This document shows, in pieces, positions 61,463 to 64,000 of a stretch of 64,000 nt of DNA. Numbering within the stretch: the first letter of the stretch is position 1; each line of letters begins with the position of its first letter. Location of the stretch: the NCBI GenBank assembly GCA_016165875.1, contig JABBOT010000002.1, positions 26,550,265 through 26,614,264 of the forward strand, in the 5' to 3' direction. This DNA comes from Acanthopleura granulata (Eukaryota; Mollusca; Polyplacophora; Chitonida; Chitonidae). The notes under the pieces were generated by a model. It was not told the DNA's origin. It made no database searches and saw only the letters and a program-made list of their open reading frames with translations. The position numbers were made by a program, and so were the translations under genes.

Positions 61463-63525
61463 CTACAAAATAAACCCAACACAGATTAGAGAAGAGAAGC
61501 TCCAGAGAATGAGAACAACCCACCTGGATGTGAGATTTGCACCTGATTGCTGAGAGGGTTTTGTACGCCAATAAGGAAAAACTAGTCCCTGGATTAGCCT
61601 GAGGTAGATTTGTGTGCAGGATGAGATTGCCAAAGTAAATGTGTGCACCTAAAGGATGCCATGCCTTCTACCTTACAAGTCAATGCCTGTTGGCATTGCA
61701 CAACATTCATTCTGACTTTTTTTTTAACAAAATAAATAGAAGGACAAGTGCAGGTTTTCTACAAACACACAGGTAAGCAGGTACGATGTTCAAAGCTCCA
61801 GATTAAAGAATTTGAAGGCAAACAAGCAATTTCAGTGCATTTTGCTTTAGGAGTGATAAATACTTCAAGTTCATCAACTCTGAAACAACCCAAACATGTA
61901 CACAACCTACATTTACAAAGCACAATTTAGCAAGAAAAATGACTCAAGATGCTCGTTGATTTCAGACATAGGGAGAGCAATAATTTAAGCCTATGTCATC
62001 ACTGCAATCCTGCAACTCCTCAGATTCTCCTTGTAAACAAACCTGCTTAAAGGAGGGACAACGTTCTTTTTTACAACTGCTTGAATGTTAGTTCTTACAA
62101 ACAACCTTAAATAATCAGTTCATCTGACATTTCAGGGTTAAGGACAGATGTTGCCAGATTGTAAGCACAATCAAAGAGCAAGGCCTGGAACTAATTTTCT
62201 ATCGCAGTTACACCATACTACCCTAAGGTTCCCTTTCTAATAAGGATTTGGTTTATGTACATAGTAATTGTCAGCTCAAACACTTAACCACATTAGGACA
62301 ATTAGGCACTGGCCTATCTACACCCAGAAGCAGGGGACAAAGCCAAATGAAGACACAAACTTACGCGTGAGGCAAACTGTAATTCCTAATAAGGAAGCTA
62401 CATTCAGTTAACTAAATCATTTACAATTATAAACCAGTCAACATTACCAAGAAGACCTACCATTGTTACAACAGCTACAGATGGGCAGATTCCTATCACA
62501 AGGTAAAATGATGTCTCTAGCCACTTATACCTGAAACACACAGAAACCCTGGGCCTTCAGCTATGCTTTATGCATTTATTAATAATGAACACCTGTTAAC
62601 CACAGCCACAGTGGCCATTCTTAAATAAAAGCAGATTATTTGATGTATCTAATTGCTGAAAATTCATGTCATTTACACGAAAATATGTGTGTGCTAAATA
62701 ATGTTCAGGAGAAATCACTGCATCCTGAACCTACCTTCACAGCCTTAGGACAAATGCATCAAAGACACAAACTGTAATACAGAATCTCTCAAATAGTGAC
62801 AGAACAGGTGTAACACTGAATCTGGAACACTCAAATCTGGAATTCAGTCCCAACATAAATTCACATTATTTCAGATCAATTTATTTATCTGATTGAGGTT
62901 TTACATCGTATTAAATAATATTTCTGTTCTACCATGGTGACCAGCATTATGGAGGGAAGAATCCTCCATTTCAGATAAAACTGAATGTTTAATGAAAAGA
63001 TATAAAAGGTTGCTATAATTTGTACCCACTGTTCATGAAACGTATACTGGTATGCTATCCCTATAGCAGCTAGGAACCAAACAAGGCAGAGAAATTGGCA
63101 TTTCCAGGTCCCCATATCTTTCAATGTCAACCTGAAAGCAAAACTTAAGAGATGACAATGGGAGACAACTTGCAACATTATGGTACACAGTTATGAATGA
63201 CCCAGTTATCTGCCCTTGGGACCTTTCCAAGAAAGGAGCATGAGTTCTTTCAGTGAGATTTATCAAATAAAAATGAAACAAAAATCCAATCAAATAAGAC
63301 ACATTTCTGCCAAATCGGTATGCTGTAATTAAGGAACACTTTTAGTTTATCCCAGACACTTTGACCTAAGGATGAAAATATAATTTACTTTCTTCATAAA
63401 ACTCATCAAACATGAAACTGATCATTTTAAAAAATATAAAAATGACTTACCATGGAGTATATGATGAAGCAATAAATACATATATCACAGCTCGATCCCC
63501 TATGTGGAAGAAATTTTTTAAGGAT
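61226..63525 (-). CDS. MMD: MMD-like PAQR membrane protein, C-terminal part (4 exons)
   Basis: MMD (PAQR10/11 group) is a seven-helix membrane protein of the Golgi and endomembranes, related to adiponectin/progestin receptors. Exons in transcript order are 63525-63451, 63131-63030, 62530-62461 and 61462-61226, all GT-AG and in phase. Together they give 160 residues plus a TAG at 61228-61226. Known MMD proteins are about 240 residues, so roughly the first third lies right of the window. Motifs include GDRAVIYVFIASSYTPW, YKWLETSFYLVIGICPS and CDGLIPFAHAIWHCFVIVGA. HAIWH is the conserved PAQR histidine pair of the last helix. At least four hydrophobic helices are seen. The gene is convergent with RADIL. 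Confidence 0.92.
62461..62530 (-). CDS. MMD: MMD internal exon
   Basis: The acceptor TGTGTTTCAG precedes GTATAAGTGG and the donor is ACAATG|GTAGGT. The exon is 70 nt. It encodes YKWLETSFYLVIGICPSVAV. Confidence 0.9.
62877..62967 (-). mobile_element. 5'-truncated (AAAT)-tailed SINE with 9-bp TSD in MMD intron
   Basis: tttatttatctgattgaggt followed by tttacatcg and gaccagcattatggagggaa, flanked by atttcagat at 62868-62876 and 62968-62976. It is divergent but clearly the family at 6359-6604, in the same sense as MMD. Confidence 0.75.
63030..63131 (-). CDS. MMD: MMD internal exon
   Basis: The acceptor TTTGCTTTCAG precedes GTTGACATTG and the donor is GAACA|GTGGGT. The exon is 102 nt. It encodes a helix, CQFLCLVWFLAAIGIAYQYT, followed by FHEQ. 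Confidence 0.88.
63451..63525 (-). CDS. MMD: MMD internal exon (helix GDRAVIYVFIASSYTPW)
   Basis: The acceptor TTTTTTACAG precedes ATCCTTAAA and the donor is CCATG|GTAAGT. The exon is 75 nt. It carries the GDR-x-x-IY helix motif of MMD proteins. Confidence 0.9.
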
Positions 63526-63899
63526 CTGTAAAAAACAAATTATAATACAGAACTTAATTTAACACCTTTCACAGATACTCACAAAACACACAAAACACAA
63601 GTGTATGGGAATGGAACGAATGAAAAAGTTATTACATTTCAGATATACAAGTAGCGTGTACTGTTCGTGTTCTCAATGCATGATGTTAAGGGCAGTTTAC
63701 ATGTATTTCATTTTTTTGTCCCTATACCCCTACAATCAGAATCTCATGTCAGTTTTTTTTTTTTTCGATTTGAATGGTTCCTCAAAAGAATGTTACTCAT
63801 AAATACTTCACATACTAGTATATGACATTAATCACATTCATGAGTGGACATCAATATCACAACCCACAAGCAGGTAATCTGACAAACTTCTTACTGTAA

Positions 63900-63985
63900 T
63901 GAGCCACACAACCTAGCGAGATTTAAATCTGAACCACTGACATTGTTGCTTAACAGCTAACAGATTCGCTCACCCAGTAAAGGCC
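63900..63985 (-). repeat. Possible decayed tRNA-like SINE head
   Basis: On the minus strand, GGGTGAGCGAATCTGTTAGC and a later GTGGTTCAGATTTAAATC resemble tRNA A and B boxes. It lies in the MMD intron at the window's right edge. Weak. Confidence 0.3.
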
Positions 63986-64000
63986 CCTACACAACTACAA

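Overview
The window is eukaryotic nuclear DNA from an invertebrate. It is AT-rich, its genes are broken into many short exons with GT-AG introns, and small dispersed elements are scattered through it. A tRNA-headed SINE with an (AAAT)n tail and a second short repeat ('aatgaatgaatgattttagctt...') both look like repeats I associate with molluscs. The best guess is a lophotrochozoan, probably a mollusc. That is inference from repeats and protein resemblance, not a species identification.

Three protein-coding genes can be supported. (1) Positions 19-8637, minus strand: the 5' half of a PIWI-clade Argonaute closest to PIWIL2. Eleven coding exons join in phase to 495 residues, covering the arginine-glycine N-terminus, the N domain, PAZ and the beginning of MID. 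The catalytic PIWI domain lies beyond the left edge. (2) Positions 40191-54414, plus strand: a complete RADIL-type gene. Ten coding exons join in phase to 1,175 residues with RA, FHA, DIL and PDZ domains in order. (3) Positions 61226-63525, minus strand: the last four coding exons of an MMD-type PAQR membrane protein. Its N-terminal exons lie beyond the right edge. RADIL and MMD are convergent neighbours, which recalls the human RADIL-MMD2 neighbourhood.

Between PIWIL2 and RADIL lies about 28-30 kb without any recognisable protein-coding exon. It holds several foldback (MITE-like) elements, tRNA-derived SINEs and a possible tiny first coding exon (9972-10017, plus). The RADIL-MMD interval (54.4-61.2 kb) holds a long inverted repeat with about 96% identical arms (55699-56275), a smaller foldback, an intact SINE with a target-site duplication, and another possible plus-strand first coding exon in a CpG-richer patch (57581-57678).

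Functionally the genes are unrelated: germline piRNA silencing (PIWIL2), Ras/Rap-controlled adhesion (RADIL) and a Golgi/endomembrane seven-TM protein (MMD). The most notable sequence-level observations are a full-length SINE whose target-site duplication touches a 5' splice site inside the piwi gene, a PIWIL2 N-terminus in which three consecutive exons each carry a GRG plus alanine/leucine-rich motif, the long inverted repeat downstream of RADIL, and a pair of related foldback elements 2 kb apart. Exon boundaries were read by eye from splice consensus, reading phase and protein-family resemblance. UTRs and promoters are weakly supported.
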